From Calditrichia bacterium (GTDB taxonomy: Bacteria > Calditrichota > Calditrichia > RBG-13-44-9 > J075), in the NCBI GenBank assembly GCA_020635015.1, contig JACKAP010000011.1, forward strand, positions 145,657-209,656: a stretch of 64,000 nt of DNA, written 5' to 3'. Below the pieces are notes generated by a model. The model was given only the letters and a program-made list of their open reading frames with translations, did not search any database and was not told where the DNA came from. Made by a program: the position numbers and the translations under genes. Positions 18,366 through 26,769 of the stretch are shown one piece after another. The stretch's first letter is position 1; each line of letters starts with the position of its first letter.

Positions 18366-18662
18366 TCAGATCTGCTCGCTCAATTCCACGAAACGCTTAT
18401 AGGGGATCGCGGTCCAGCTCTCCGCCTGGAAGGCGCCGTAATTCTGGCTGATCATCGAGACTTTCGCGGCGATCTCGGCGTCCGGGGCTTCGAAGATGTC
18501 GAGGAAATCGTAAGAACCCAGGATCGCATAGTGGGCGACGAATTTCACCTCCGGGCATTTCTCTTTCACGTGCTCAAGCCATTTCCGGCCCAACTGGGCG
18601 CGGTGCTTGATCTGTTTCGACATTTCCGGGGAAAGTTTGGTCATTAAAACGTAGGTTTGCAT
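18366..18662 (-). CDS. GYD-domain small protein
   Basis: A 98-residue protein starting MQTYVLMTKLSPE and carrying the family pattern FVAHYAILGSYDFLDIFEAPD, which matches the GYD domain (ferredoxin-like dimeric fold, function unknown). ATG 18662 has an excellent Shine-Dalgarno (AAAGGAGG, six bases upstream), whereas the open frame continues to 18701 without one. It stands alone. 18663-18916 and 18162-18365 show no other gene. Confidence 0.88.
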   Translation of the reverse strand: MQTYVLMTKLSPEMSKQIKHRAQLGRKWLEHVKEKCPEVKFVAHYAILGSYDFLDIFEAPDAEIAAKVSMISQNYGAFQAESWTAIPYKRFVELSEQI

Positions 18663-18916
18663 GTCTCGCCTCCTTTCAGTGGCTGAAAAGATGGTGCTCA
18701 ACTCGCATCTGCAATATAATGCTTCCGGTTGTGCCGATCCATCGAATAATAAGATGAGGGAGGCGAGCTCTCCGGTGTCCTTTGGGAACGAATCTGAATG
18801 TCGTCGCGTTCAGGCCTCCGTTTCCGGCATTTTCGAAAATCCCGGCACGGATTCAAATTCCTCTGCGATAACGGTTAATCTTCCTAAAGTCCGAGAATAT
18901 AGGGTGAGAATAGTTG

Positions 18917-19237
18917 TTAACCTTGCTGCAGCACCCGATCCCGCCAACGCCGCACACTCATGACGTCGAAACGTTCACCTTCGAATGCGATTTGCCTAAT
19001 CTCTTTTTTGCCGTTCTCGCTGGCTTTCCTGAGCCAGTCGCGGATTTCCATCCAGCGTACTTTCCCGGCCGAGTTGCGGATGACCAGCAGCACCGGAAAG
19101 GCTTGCGCCATCCAGTACTGCACATGCCGCGGCTCTTTGATGGTGAAGATTTCCGCGCCGTCTTTTTGGCGCGTGCGTAAATGCGAATCGCCGGACTTCA
19201 GCTGCAGGTAAAGCTTGCGAGGGGTTTTTTTAGCGGG
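18917..19237 (-). pseudogene. DUF4365-domain remnant
   Basis: Reading leftward in one frame gives KLYLQLKSGDSHLRTRQ, DGAEIFTIKEPRHVQYW, FPVLLVIRNSAGKVRWM and ending RDRVLQQG. This is the DUF4365 pattern (LQLKSG, EIFTIK, RH..YW...PV.LVIR). An in-frame TGA at 19238-19240 cuts the frame just where the family would continue N-terminally (the conserved DYGIDGEIE part is missing). The longest piece with a start codon is only 68 residues (GTG at 19123). DUF4365 proteins are often found in defence or mobile contexts. Here it seems to be a decayed leftover, though an undetected sequencing error is possible. Confidence 0.7.
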
Positions 19238-19303
19238 TCAGCGATACGTTTTATCCATACGCGGTATTCAGGTACCGCCATCACGAGCCGCGTTTTCTGC
19301 GGC

Positions 19304-19413
19304 GCGGCAATCTCCCGTGAATTTCTCCCAGTGTTACGGCAGATAGGTGCACCACGCAGGAGATTGCTTCAGCAAAATACGCTTCGCAATGACAGCTCGA
19401 ATTACGTTTTAGC
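19304..19413. repeat. Inverted GGCAATCTCC / GGAGATTGC element
   Basis: GCGGCAATCTCC near 19304-19315 faces CAGGAGATTGCTTC at 19357-19371, followed by a second half GCTTCGCAATGAC (19401-19413). This is the GAGATTGCTTC...CGCAATGAC type of interspersed intergenic motif. No gene is seen in 19241-19583. Confidence 0.6.
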
Positions 19414-19583
19414 GAAAGATTGGTAACACCAGTATTATTTTTAGCATCTCTGCGTATTTATGCCCATCTTAAATCAAAACAGCCGCAAAACCAAACAGTT
19501 TATGCCATAGCGGTCAATCCCGGCGCAAATGTTAACAGGCTGTTCCCGCTTAGGATTGGTTAAAAATCAACTTATTAACTTCC

Positions 19584-19660
19584 GCCACAGAGGCACAGAG
19601 ATCACAGAGGTATTATACATTAAATAAAATCAGTCTCTGTGTGCTCTGTGCCTCTGTGGC
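19584..19660. repeat. Inverted pair of CACAGAG-type arms
   Basis: Left arm GCCACAGAGGCACAGAGATC at 19584-19603 (continuing ACAGAGG to 19610) and right arm ending GTGCCTCTGTGGC at 19660 are reverse complements around about 24 bp. The same family occurs at 28306-28390, 43247-43324 and 57341-57412. Confidence 0.88.
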
Positions 19661-19701
19661 AATTATGTTTGACATTCAACAAATTATGCTTTAATCGATC
19701 C

Positions 19702-20037
19702 TTAATTCGGTCTAATAACTTTTTCCGCCGCATACATAATCCCAACCGTCTGATCCATCGACCCAATTTCCCCGATCATGAGCTCAGCCCTTTTGCCGTG
19801 AAAATCCAGGCAGGTGCCGCAGGTGGCGATTTTGGCGCCTTTATCCTGTAGCGTTTGTAAAGCCTCCAGAACTTCACTGCCTTTCGTGGTGAGATGAATC
19901 CCTGAATTGACACAGCCGATCACATCAATCTGAATGCTTGATTTTGCAAGTTCGTTCAGAAACGATTTCAAAAGTTTTTTACCCAGGGCCGGATCACCCT
20001 GACCCATCTGGTCGGAATTTAGATACAAGAAAGTCAT
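19702..20037 (-). CDS. YedF-like (DsrE-fold) selenium/sulfur-metabolism protein
   Basis: A 111-residue cytoplasmic protein matching the C-terminal half of YedF (DsrE/DsrF-like fold): MTFLYLNSDQMGQGDPALGK, VNSGIHLTTKGSEVLE, then ATCGTCLDFHGKRAEL with the paired cysteines, then IGEIGSMDQTVGIMYAAEKVI. The N-terminal TusA-like half of full YedF proteins is absent. GGAG lies five bases before the ATG. It begins 36 bp after the DUF4353 gene on the same strand, which may be chance. Inference: a persulfide or selenium-relay role; a selenocysteine-lyase-like enzyme lies at 54109-55242. Confidence 0.85.
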   Translation of the reverse strand: MTFLYLNSDQMGQGDPALGKKLLKSFLNELAKSSIQIDVIGCVNSGIHLTTKGSEVLEALQTLQDKGAKIATCGTCLDFHGKRAELMIGEIGSMDQTVGIMYAAEKVIRPN

Positions 20038-20073
20038 GCCGTCTCCATTTTGTTGTGTGTGAGTGAGCGCTGC

Positions 20074-22404
20074 TCAAAACCATACCGTTTGTGCCATATT
20101 GGTCAGGTTAAACGTGCTGCGCAGGGTGCCGCCGGAATAGCTGCCGCCGCTGTAGAGGCCGTTTACCACCGTGCCGGTCGAACTGCCGCCGGTGTAGAGC
20201 CGGTAACTGATGCCGGCGCTGAGTTCCGGGGCGGAGAATATCATCGAATAATACCGCCGCTCCGGCGCAAAGGTCAGTAAGCTGTTCCCGTTGGTGTCTT
20301 CAATATGAAACAGGATTCCCGGCGAGATGCTGGTGCTGGTCCGCAACAAGACGGAACGCTGGGTGGAGGAGAGGATCGGTCCCTGGGTCATGTTCGAATT
20401 GGTGCCCGACACCACCATGAAGCCTCCGGTAACGATGAAATCGCCGTTCACGTCGACCCCCACCTCGGGGGAGGACTGCGGCCCGTGGGCCACCAGAATA
20501 CCGCCGTTCATGTAAAAATTTCCATTGCTATCGATCGGGTCGCCACCCGTAGCGCTGACGTAGACATAACCGCCATTGATGGTCAGGATGCTGCCGTCGT
20601 TGAAGTGCGAGTCATCCCCGTAGGTGGCATTCAACCCGTCGTCGCTCGATTTTACACTAACTTCCCCACCATTGATGAAGATATTGGGCGATTCGATACC
20701 TTCAAATGAGTTTGTAATATAAATGATCCCGGCATTAATGGTGATCGACTGTTTCGATTTCATGCCATCATCGGCCGAGGCGATCGTTATATTCCCATTG
20801 GCGACGGTGATCGCGCTGTCGACGGAAATGGCTTTTGCTTCGGCGTATTCGCCATTGGGGCCGGGCACGATGGTGACCGGTTGCCCGGTGGTGGTAATAT
20901 GGATCAGCGGAACGGTTGCGGCAGTGCCGATGGTCAGATCGCCATCGCTGGAAATTCCCTTGCCGCCGTCGCCCGAATGGTTCAGGGTGATGTCACCGCC
21001 GGTCAGGTCCATATTCCCGTTGCTGTTGAGGCAGTGCCCCAGGCAGGCATCCGGCTGGCCCAATTCGTTGGTGTAGGCATTGCCATCGCCGCTGGAGGTG
21101 ATGGCCAGGGTGCCGGAACTGATCAGAATATCGCCGTCGCACGATATGCCTCTACCCGCCCCGCCGCTGGTTTGGATGGTGATGGAACCGGATTCAATTT
21201 CCACCCGGGCGCCGGCTTTGATGGCGGTGCAATACGAGGGCTCGAAACCGGAGCCGGAAGGTTCCAACACCACGCTGCCGGTGGTGTTGATTCCCAATGT
21301 GCCGCCCGCAACCCGGATGTCTTGTTTGGAATTTAAGCCTTTGGATCGGTCGCCGCCAACCGTCAGTTGGATCGATCCGCCGGTGATCAGTATCGTGCTG
21401 TCGCATTTCATCGCATCGCTGCCGCCGGTGCTGTTTTGGATGGTGATGCTTCCATCGGCAATTTCAATCACGCTGCCTCCGCCGTCGATGCCGTCTCCTT
21501 GCGCCGTGACCGCAACGCTCCCGCCATTCATAAAGAACCCGTCTTTGGCATGAATCCCGTCTTTCACCGCGCTGTGGATGGTGATATTGCCCTGGTTTAT
21601 CTTGATGTAATCATCACTGCGCAGCCCATGCTCATTTTCGCCAACGCCATTGATCGTCAGGCTTCCGGATCCGTCAAAGATCAGCTGGCCCTCACTGAAA
21701 AAGGCGGCACTCTGGTCTTCGTTGTTGGGAGGCGGGGCATAGGTTGTCCCATCGCTGAAAATGTTGTCGCTGCCGTCTGCCAGCTGAACCGTGATCTTTT
21801 TGCTGGATTGAATGTTGATCGCCGGCCCATCCGGATTGGTAATCTGGACGCCGTCCAGGCGCAGTTGCAGCCGCTTCTCGGAATAAATCTTGAACATCCC
21901 ATCGGTGGTGACGCCGGATAAAACATAAGTAATGTCGCTGATGGCAGCAGTGGACGTCACCGTAACATCAGCCCCGGAAGTCTCCACGGAAACCCCCAGG
22001 AACGCCAGGGGATTCGTCACCGATACGGTCGTTTCATTGTAGGTGATAGACACCGTCGAATCAAGCTCGCTGCCAAAAGTGATGCTGTCGATGTCGGCGA
22101 GGGCAATTTGATTCAAGCTTGCCGTGGTTTGGAAAAAGGCAACCGTGCCTTCCGGATTAAAATATACACTGTCGATCTCGCTAACCGGCAGTTGAAAGGT
22201 CCCGCTTTGGGTATGGATCTGCAACTTGTCCCGGATGGTGGTCGGCGGCATCAACGTATCTTCAACGCTGAAAGTAATGCTGTCGATCTCCGAAAGGTTA
22301 AACAGCACATTCCCGCCATCATTCTTAATGACGTTAACCGCCTGGGTAAATGCCTGGGTCGAAAGCAAAACAACCCACAAGGTAAACAGCAATGTTTTTG
22401 TCAT
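20074..22404 (-). CDS. Secreted DUF4353 (Cthe_2159-like) right-handed beta-helix carbohydrate-binding protein
   Basis: A 776-residue exported protein with signal peptide MTKTLLFTLWVVLLSTQAF. The N-terminal 20-120 region has repeated DSITF and DSVYF units. From about residue 135 a long DUF4353-type beta-helix begins (VTVTSTAAISDITYVLSGVT, then many rungs such as GHGLRSDDYIKI-like, DGIHAKDGF, DGIDGGGS, KGISSDGDL, DGMKSKQSI and DGLNATYGD). Family knowledge: Cthe_2159 binds calcium and acidic polysaccharide and often sits near CotH-type spore-coat kinases; no CotH gene is seen here. There is no T9SS C-terminal domain. The start has GGAG seven bases upstream. A 44-bp palindrome lies about 50 bp upstream of the start. 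Confidence 0.87.
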   Translation of the reverse strand: MTKTLLFTLWVVLLSTQAFTQAVNVIKNDGGNVLFNLSEIDSITFSVEDTLMPPTTIRDKLQIHTQSGTFQLPVSEIDSVYFNPEGTVAFFQTTASLNQIALADIDSITFGSELDSTVSITYNETTVSVTNPLAFLGVSVETSGADVTVTSTAAISDITYVLSGVTTDGMFKIYSEKRLQLRLDGVQITNPDGPAINIQSSKKITVQLADGSDNIFSDGTTYAPPPNNEDQSAAFFSEGQLIFDGSGSLTINGVGENEHGLRSDDYIKINQGNITIHSAVKDGIHAKDGFFMNGGSVAVTAQGDGIDGGGSVIEIADGSITIQNSTGGSDAMKCDSTILITGGSIQLTVGGDRSKGLNSKQDIRVAGGTLGINTTGSVVLEPSGSGFEPSYCTAIKAGARVEIESGSITIQTSGGAGRGISCDGDILISSGTLAITSSGDGNAYTNELGQPDACLGHCLNSNGNMDLTGGDITLNHSGDGGKGISSDGDLTIGTAATVPLIHITTTGQPVTIVPGPNGEYAEAKAISVDSAITVANGNITIASADDGMKSKQSITINAGIIYITNSFEGIESPNIFINGGEVSVKSSDDGLNATYGDDSHFNDGSILTINGGYVYVSATGGDPIDSNGNFYMNGGILVAHGPQSSPEVGVDVNGDFIVTGGFMVVSGTNSNMTQGPILSSTQRSVLLRTSTSISPGILFHIEDTNGNSLLTFAPERRYYSMIFSAPELSAGISYRLYTGGSSTGTVVNGLYSGGSYSGGTLRSTFNLTNMAQTVWF

Positions 22405-22451
22405 GATTCATCTCCGAATTGCTCAAAATAATTATTGTATTTGGGTCGCTA

Positions 22452-22495
22452 TTCCTTTTATAGCGACACTATGCATAGTGTCGCTATAAAAGGAA
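22452..22495. promoter_or_regulatory. Perfect 44-bp palindrome upstream of the DUF4353 gene
   Basis: TTCCTTTTATAGCGACACTATG is followed directly by its exact reverse complement, with no loop and a CATATGCATATG-like centre (ATGCAT). No T-run follows on either strand, so it is not a standard terminator. It sits between the small secreted-protein gene and the DUF4353 gene, in the likely promoter region. It could be an operator or a cruciform-forming element. Confidence 0.8.
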
Positions 22496-22604
22496 AGAAC
22501 GCGCAAAACCCCAATTCTATCGCTTCGTCTACCCAAATACTAATATTAAATGACCAGCCGTGATTTTGCCTTTGAGTAAATCCGGCTTTACGAAATTGTA
22601 ATAA

Positions 22605-22649
22605 AAATAATGTTCTATGCCCCGTAGTTGGGGGCATAGAACATTATTT
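22605..22649 (-). terminator. Intrinsic terminator overlapping the stop codon of the small secreted-protein gene
   Basis: A perfect 19-bp stem (AATAATGTTCTATGCCCC / GGGGCATAGAACATTATT) has a 7-base loop and, on the minus strand, ends in a T-rich run. The stem contains the TAA stop of 22644-23103. The same design (stop codon inside the first arm, AACT in the loop) is found after the other T9SS-like cargo gene at 46884-46926. Confidence 0.85.
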
Positions 22650-23103
22650 GAGCAAGATCATTTGTTTTGAGAGCATTACGCCGTTGCTTTTGACCGTGTA
22701 GATATAAATTCCACTTGCCACATGCGTATTATCCAGGTTCGTGCCGTCCCAGGTCACTTGATGCTGCCCCTCAGTCTGGGTTTCATTCAGGAGCTCTTTG
22801 ATCAGCTTGCCGCTGATGTCAAAGACACTGACGTTGACTTTGGCTGCATGGGGAATTTGGTAGGCAATCGTGGTAGCGGGATTGAACGGGTTCGGATAAT
22901 TCTGCAGTAGTTGAAACGCTTTGATCGCCTGCGGCAGTGCTTCCCGCAGCTTCAATCCCGGTCAGATCTTCAAATATGATCTTTTGAATATTCGCGAGGG
23001 AGATGGTAAAAGTGCTGTCGTTCTTGAGGTGGATGTTTAATTCAAAATTTTGGCTATAAATAGTTGAACTCAGCATTGCAAAGATGAGTAGCAGTGCTTT
23101 CAT
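22644..23103 (-). pseudogene. Small secreted protein with T9SS-like C-terminal sorting domain, frameshifted
   Basis: Two overlapping frames make one protein. Frame 1 from ATG 23103 (AGGAGG eight bases upstream) encodes signal peptide MKALLLIFAMLSSTIYS and a segment up to FEDLTGIE. Frame 2 takes over near 22955 with KLREALPQAIKAFQ, then the sorting domain NYPNPFNPATTIAYQIP through VASGIYIYTVKSNG and ending MILLK. A single-base indel near 22950-22957 joins them. The whole would be about 153 residues. Its N-terminal FTISLANIQKIIFED resembles the DSITF units of the DUF4353 protein downstream. This may be a true pseudogene, a sequencing or assembly error, or (less likely) recoding. Confidence 0.8.
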
Positions 23104-23281
23104 GGCCTTTTCCTCCTGTTTCTTAATTAGACAACAAACAAAGTCAAGATGTTTGGCGCCCAGATTGGCGCCCAGCGGGCGCCGAAACCCGCACTATTCC
23201 GGTATAAATCCGAACAATTCCGAACTTTTGGAGGTGTGTGAACCCATATAAAACATGCCGTAAACCCTTTATTTTATTGGG

Positions 23282-23354
23282 AGCCACTGAGCGGATTCGA
23301 ACCGCTGACCTGATCATTACGAGTGAACTGCTCTACCAACTGAGCTACAGTGGC
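23282..23354 (-). tRNA. tRNA-Thr (anticodon CGT)
   Basis: On the minus strand GCCACTG pairs with CAGTGGC (7-bp acceptor). The D arm GCTCAGTTGGTAGAGC, anticodon loop CTCGTAA (anticodon CGT, reads ACG) and T arm AGCGG-TTCGAAT-CCGCT are complete. There is one mismatch in the anticodon stem (GTTCA/TGATC). CCA is not encoded. Confidence 0.93.
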
Positions 23355-23601
23355 TGCTGTTTTTGCGATGCAAAATATAGACGATTTGCGCCGGGATGTC
23401 AATTTATTTTTTCCTTTCTGAAACGCACTTTTTCAAATTGAAAAAGCCACTTCCAAAAAGTTGTCTTGTTTATCATTCTTTTCCAAATAAAATCGTATGT
23501 TGATGGTGGTGCGGAATTTGCTCAGATTATTTTGTTGCTTCGGCATGGCTCTTTGACTATATACTGTAGCGGTTGGAACGACTAAAATCTGAGAGAGTGA
23601 C

Positions 23602-24426
23602 ATGATTTTCCTGATCAAATTCTTCAACACCCTGTTGCCGATTCTCTATCTGGCGCTGGTGTACCTCTACGGGCTGTATTTCTTCCGCACCCCCCGCTGG
23701 ATTTTGCCGCATATGGCCAACCTGCTGCGCTTGACGCTGGGGGTTCACCTGGTGGAGGTGTGCCTGCGGGGGGTCTATTTTCAGCACTTTCCCCTGGCAG
23801 ATGTGTTCGAGGTGCTGACGGTGCTGGCCCTGGCCATCACTTTGATCTATACCTATGTGGAATATCGCATCAAGATTAAGACTACCGGCTTTTTCATCTT
23901 GATCGTTTCATTCCTGCTGCAGTTGATCTCCTCGGCGTTCATCGATTTTGCCCATGCCATCCCGGAGGTGCTGAAGAGTGTGATGTTTGTGTTCCACACC
24001 TCGGCAATTTTGGTCAGCTATGCCGCCCTGTTCGTGGCGGCGCTCTACAGCCTGATGTACCTGCTGCTCTTTTACAAGATCAAAAACGCCCAGTTCGGGA
24101 TCATCTACGGCCGCCTGCCCTCGCTGGAAGAGTTAAGCGAGATGAACATCCGGGCGGTGATCCTGGGCTTTCTGGCCCTCAGCGCGGCGATTTTTCTGGG
24201 GATCATGTGGCGCAAGACCGCCTATCCCGATGCGCCGCACTTCGATCCCAAGGTGATCATTTCCTACCTGGTGTGGGTGATCTACGGGCTGGTGATCTAC
24301 GGCAACAAAATCCGCAAATGGGCCGGCAAGCAGCTGGCCTACCTGTCGGTGAGCGGATTCCTGCTGATCCTGTTCTCGATGATCGTGGTGAACCTGTTTT
24401 TGGAGACGTTCCATCGGTTTCAGTGA
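23602..24426 (+). CDS. CcsA/HemX-like cytochrome c assembly membrane protein
   Basis: A 274-residue polytopic protein (about eight hydrophobic helices) of the CcmC/CcsA/HemX type. Notable segments are LRLTLGVHLVEVCLRGVYFQHFPLADVFEVL (His residues near helix ends), VFHTSAILVSYAALFVAALYS, and IFLGIMWRKTAYPDAPHFDPKV followed by LVWVIYGLVIYG, matching the WG-rich region of the family loosely. Such proteins handle haem for cytochrome c or modulate early haem synthesis. The gene precedes hemE by about 320 bp on the same strand, which favours a HemX-like role. There is only a weak Shine-Dalgarno (GAGAG). Confidence 0.82.
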   Translation: MIFLIKFFNTLLPILYLALVYLYGLYFFRTPRWILPHMANLLRLTLGVHLVEVCLRGVYFQHFPLADVFEVLTVLALAITLIYTYVEYRIKIKTTGFFILIVSFLLQLISSAFIDFAHAIPEVLKSVMFVFHTSAILVSYAALFVAALYSLMYLLLFYKIKNAQFGIIYGRLPSLEELSEMNIRAVILGFLALSAAIFLGIMWRKTAYPDAPHFDPKVIISYLVWVIYGLVIYGNKIRKWAGKQLAYLSVSGFLLILFSMIVVNLFLETFHRFQ

Positions 24427-24510
24427 GTCATTGTATTTTTAATATTCTGTACACTGATTTTACTTGTAATTAGGAAGTTGATAGTGTTAAACAAATTATG
24501 CTCGCTTTTC

Positions 24511-24595
24511 AACTCACCCCCGGCCCCTCTCTTGAAAAGAGAGGGGAGAAAAGCCCCCCTTCTCTTGAAAGAGAAGGGGCGGGGGGGATGAGTTG
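24511..24595. repeat. C-rich inverted pair related to 5401-5535
   Basis: Arms AACTCACCCCCGGCCCCTCT at 24511 and AAGGGGCGGGGGGGATGAGTT ending near 24595 face each other. Each holds an inner palindrome (CCCTCTCTT/AAGAGAGGG and CCTTCTCTT/AAGAGAAGG). Confidence 0.8.
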
Positions 24596-24650
24596 GAAGC
24601 AGCAAAATAATTCCGTCAGCATTATTGCTTTAACACTACCAGGAAATTCT

Positions 24651-24705
24651 TGTCTGTTTGCACTGCGCGGGGCAGTCGTATTGCCCCGCGCAGTGCAAAC
24701 AGACA
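24651..24705. terminator. Perfect 24-bp hairpin between hemX-like gene and hemE
   Basis: TGTCTGTTTGCACTGCGCGG plus GGCA is followed by a 7-base loop and its exact reverse complement ending at 24705. No T-run of note follows on plus (ATTAAATAAG), so it may be a hairpin barrier, mRNA stabiliser or operator rather than a simple terminator. It sits about 45 bp upstream of hemE. Confidence 0.7.
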
Positions 24706-24749
24706 ATTAAATAAGGGATTATGGAATTTTAAACCAGGGAGCGGTTTAA

Positions 24750-25817
24750 ATGACAGTAAATTCGACCCATCCGTTTATCCGCGCATGTTTCCGGCAACCG
24801 GTGATGCGCACCCCGGTGTGGATCCTGCGCCAGACCGGGCGCTATCTGCCGCCTTACCGCAACATCCGCAACGAGCACAGTATTTTCAAGATGTACAAAA
24901 CCCCGGAGCTGACCAGCGAGCTCACCCTGATGCCCCTGCAGCATCTGGATGTCGATGCCGCCCTGCTCTTCACCGATCAATTGGCGATCCCCGAAGCGAT
25001 GGGCATGCAGCTTAAACTGGCCAAGGGAAAATGGCCGGTTTTCGTCGATCCGCTGAAAAATGAATACCAGATCCATAAACTCCGTCCCCTCGAACCGTAT
25101 GACAGCCTGAACTACGTGATGGACTCGGTGCGCCTGGTGCAGGATGAGTTGGATGAGCGGGTGCCGCTGATCGGCCTCTGCGGCGCCCCCTGGAGCCTGG
25201 CCGCCTACATGATCCAGGGGGGAGGATCGCAGAGCTTCATCAAGGCCAAACGCTGGGCCTTTGCCCGCCCGGACCTGATGCACGCCCTGCTGGAGAAGCT
25301 GAGCGAGGCGGTAATCCGCTATTGCGATGCGATCATCGACGTGGGCGTCGACGCGGTGCAGTTGAACGATCTTTATGTGGGCGTATACGACTCGCGGCGC
25401 TTCCAGGAGTTCGTACTGCCCTACGTGCAGAAGATCATCAGCGCCATCCGCCGTCCCGGGGTGCCGGTCATTTACCAGTGCAATTGCGTGCATGTGGGGA
25501 TCGATTCCCTGCTGGAGACCGGGGCGGATGTCTTCGGGCTGGACTGGACCGTCAATCTGGGCCAGATCCGCCGGCAGTTGCAGCAACGCGCCTCCATCCA
25601 GGGCAACCTTGATCCGGCGGTGCTCTATGGGCGCAGCGATCATATTCGCCAGGCCGTGCAGGAGATGCTGGCCGATTTCGGCCCCGGCAGCGGCCATATT
25701 GCCAACCTGGGCTACGACATCCCCCCGGATATTCCCTTCGAGAACGCTAAAGCGTTCGTTGAGATCGTCAAAGAAGAAAGCGCGGCGTTTCATCAGGATG
25801 ATGCAGCAGCCTCATGA
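24750..25817 (+). CDS. hemE: Uroporphyrinogen decarboxylase
   Basis: Catalyses the four decarboxylations of uroporphyrinogen III to coproporphyrinogen III. The 355-residue protein carries the family N-terminal signature PVWILRQTGRYLPPYR with the substrate-binding arginines, the catalytic aspartate in LLFTDQLAIPEAMG (usually FSDIL), GAPWSLAAYM, and GLDW and QGNLDPAVLYG near the C-terminus. The usual DSWAG motif reads NDLYVG, and GHI.NLGHGI reads GHIANLGYDIPPD, both slightly divergent. An AGGGAG site lies eight bases upstream of the ATG. It follows the HemX-like gene. No other haem genes are in the window. Confidence 0.94.
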   Translation: MTVNSTHPFIRACFRQPVMRTPVWILRQTGRYLPPYRNIRNEHSIFKMYKTPELTSELTLMPLQHLDVDAALLFTDQLAIPEAMGMQLKLAKGKWPVFVDPLKNEYQIHKLRPLEPYDSLNYVMDSVRLVQDELDERVPLIGLCGAPWSLAAYMIQGGGSQSFIKAKRWAFARPDLMHALLEKLSEAVIRYCDAIIDVGVDAVQLNDLYVGVYDSRRFQEFVLPYVQKIISAIRRPGVPVIYQCNCVHVGIDSLLETGADVFGLDWTVNLGQIRRQLQQRASIQGNLDPAVLYGRSDHIRQAVQEMLADFGPGSGHIANLGYDIPPDIPFENAKAFVEIVKEESAAFHQDDAAAS

Positions 25818-25928
25818 ATGGTAAATGCTTAATGGTAAATGCGCAATGCTCAATGAAATGGTAAATGCTTAATGGTAAATGCTCAATGGTTAATGGGCTG
25901 CCCGATTGAGCATTTACCATTTACCATT
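25817..25928. repeat. GGTAAATGCT tandem microrepeat with inverted partner
   Basis: The left array 25817-25896 repeats AATGGTAAATGCTTAATGG. The right arm 25903-25928 (TGAGCATTTACCATTTACCA) is its reverse complement. A further copy lies at 57428-57469 next to the acnA stop. Confidence 0.85.
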
Positions 25929-25991
25929 ATCTGGCATTTGTCTTGCTGTATAATTGGCTGAAATTAAAGAACTTTAGCCAAGGAGGACAGC

Positions 25992-26297
25992 ATGGAATTC
26001 AGTTATCACCAAACAGGGGAAGTGGTGCAGGTCAAAATTTGCGGCGAAGTAGGCCAGGAAAATATTCCGGAACTGATGAAACAGATGCGCCTGCTGTTGA
26101 CGAAAGATTTCCGGGAAGTGGTATTCGACCTTACGGAGGTCCCGGGGATAACCAGCGCGATGATCGGCAAATTCCTGATGTTTTACAAAAATACCGCCGC
26201 CCGGGGCATCCGCATGCGGATAAATGGTGTAAATAAGGGGATTTACGGCTATTTTCAGACTTTGCGGATTAATGAGCTGTTTCCGGTGGAGCCGTAA
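25992..26297 (+). CDS. STAS-domain protein (anti-sigma factor antagonist-like)
   Basis: A 101-residue single-domain protein with the STAS fold pattern: VVQVKICGEVGQENIPELMKQ, VVFDLTEVPGITSAMIGKFL and GIRMRINGVNKGIYGYFQTL. In SpoIIAA-type proteins a Ser in DSSG is phosphorylated by the anti-sigma kinase. Here the equivalent stretch is ITSAMIG, so Ser in TSA could be the site. The start has AAGGAGG upstream. No anti-sigma kinase or phosphatase gene is adjacent. Confidence 0.85.
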   Translation: MEFSYHQTGEVVQVKICGEVGQENIPELMKQMRLLLTKDFREVVFDLTEVPGITSAMIGKFLMFYKNTAARGIRMRINGVNKGIYGYFQTLRINELFPVEP

Positions 26298-26379
26298 TCG
26301 CGGTACTGAATTGCACGCAGATTTCGCAGATTTGACAGATTTACACAGATTTACAAAACGGTAAAATGCCTGACTTCGC

Positions 26380-26475
26380 TCTGTCATTCCGAACGTATGT
26401 GAGGAATCTGTTCGTGCAATCGGGTTCATTGGTCTACAGCTTCCTCACCCCTGCGGGGATTCGGAATGACGGAGC
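26380..26475. repeat. Inverted GTCATTCCGAA ... TTCGGAATGAC element
   Basis: The left arm 26379-26411 (CTGTCATTCCGAACG ... GAGGAATCTG) and right arm 26440-26475 (CTTCCTCACCCC ... ATTCGGAATGACGGAG) are reverse complements around about 30 bp. The same motif family appears in 13553-13654, 50159-50197 and 55249-55367. The rest of 26298-26769 shows no gene; a start for the SDR upstream of 26770 would run through it. Confidence 0.82.
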
Positions 26476-26769
26476 AGTTGCAAACTCGCTCCCAAACTGC
26501 GCAAAAATTACCCACTTATTACCCATCACAGAGTAATCATAAGTCCGTCCGGCTAAAAAATTGCTCTCCGGCGTTTAGTTTTTGGGAATCTGCCCGCCGA
26601 TGATTAATTTGTCGTCGATTTTGGGCGACCGGTTCGTTTGCGTGCACCACCATTTGCGCTGAAAGCGCAATACCTATTCCTGCCATCCCGGGGTGCAGCC
26701 CCGGGGATAGGCCACCCCCGAGTTGCCCACAAAAAGGTTGTTCACCCCAAACCCAAGAAAGCCAAACCC

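Noticed and set aside
23238..23441. Short frame containing ERIRTADLIITSELLYQLSYSG
   Set aside because: This is the well-known spurious translation across a tRNA gene, here tRNA-Thr at 23282-23354.
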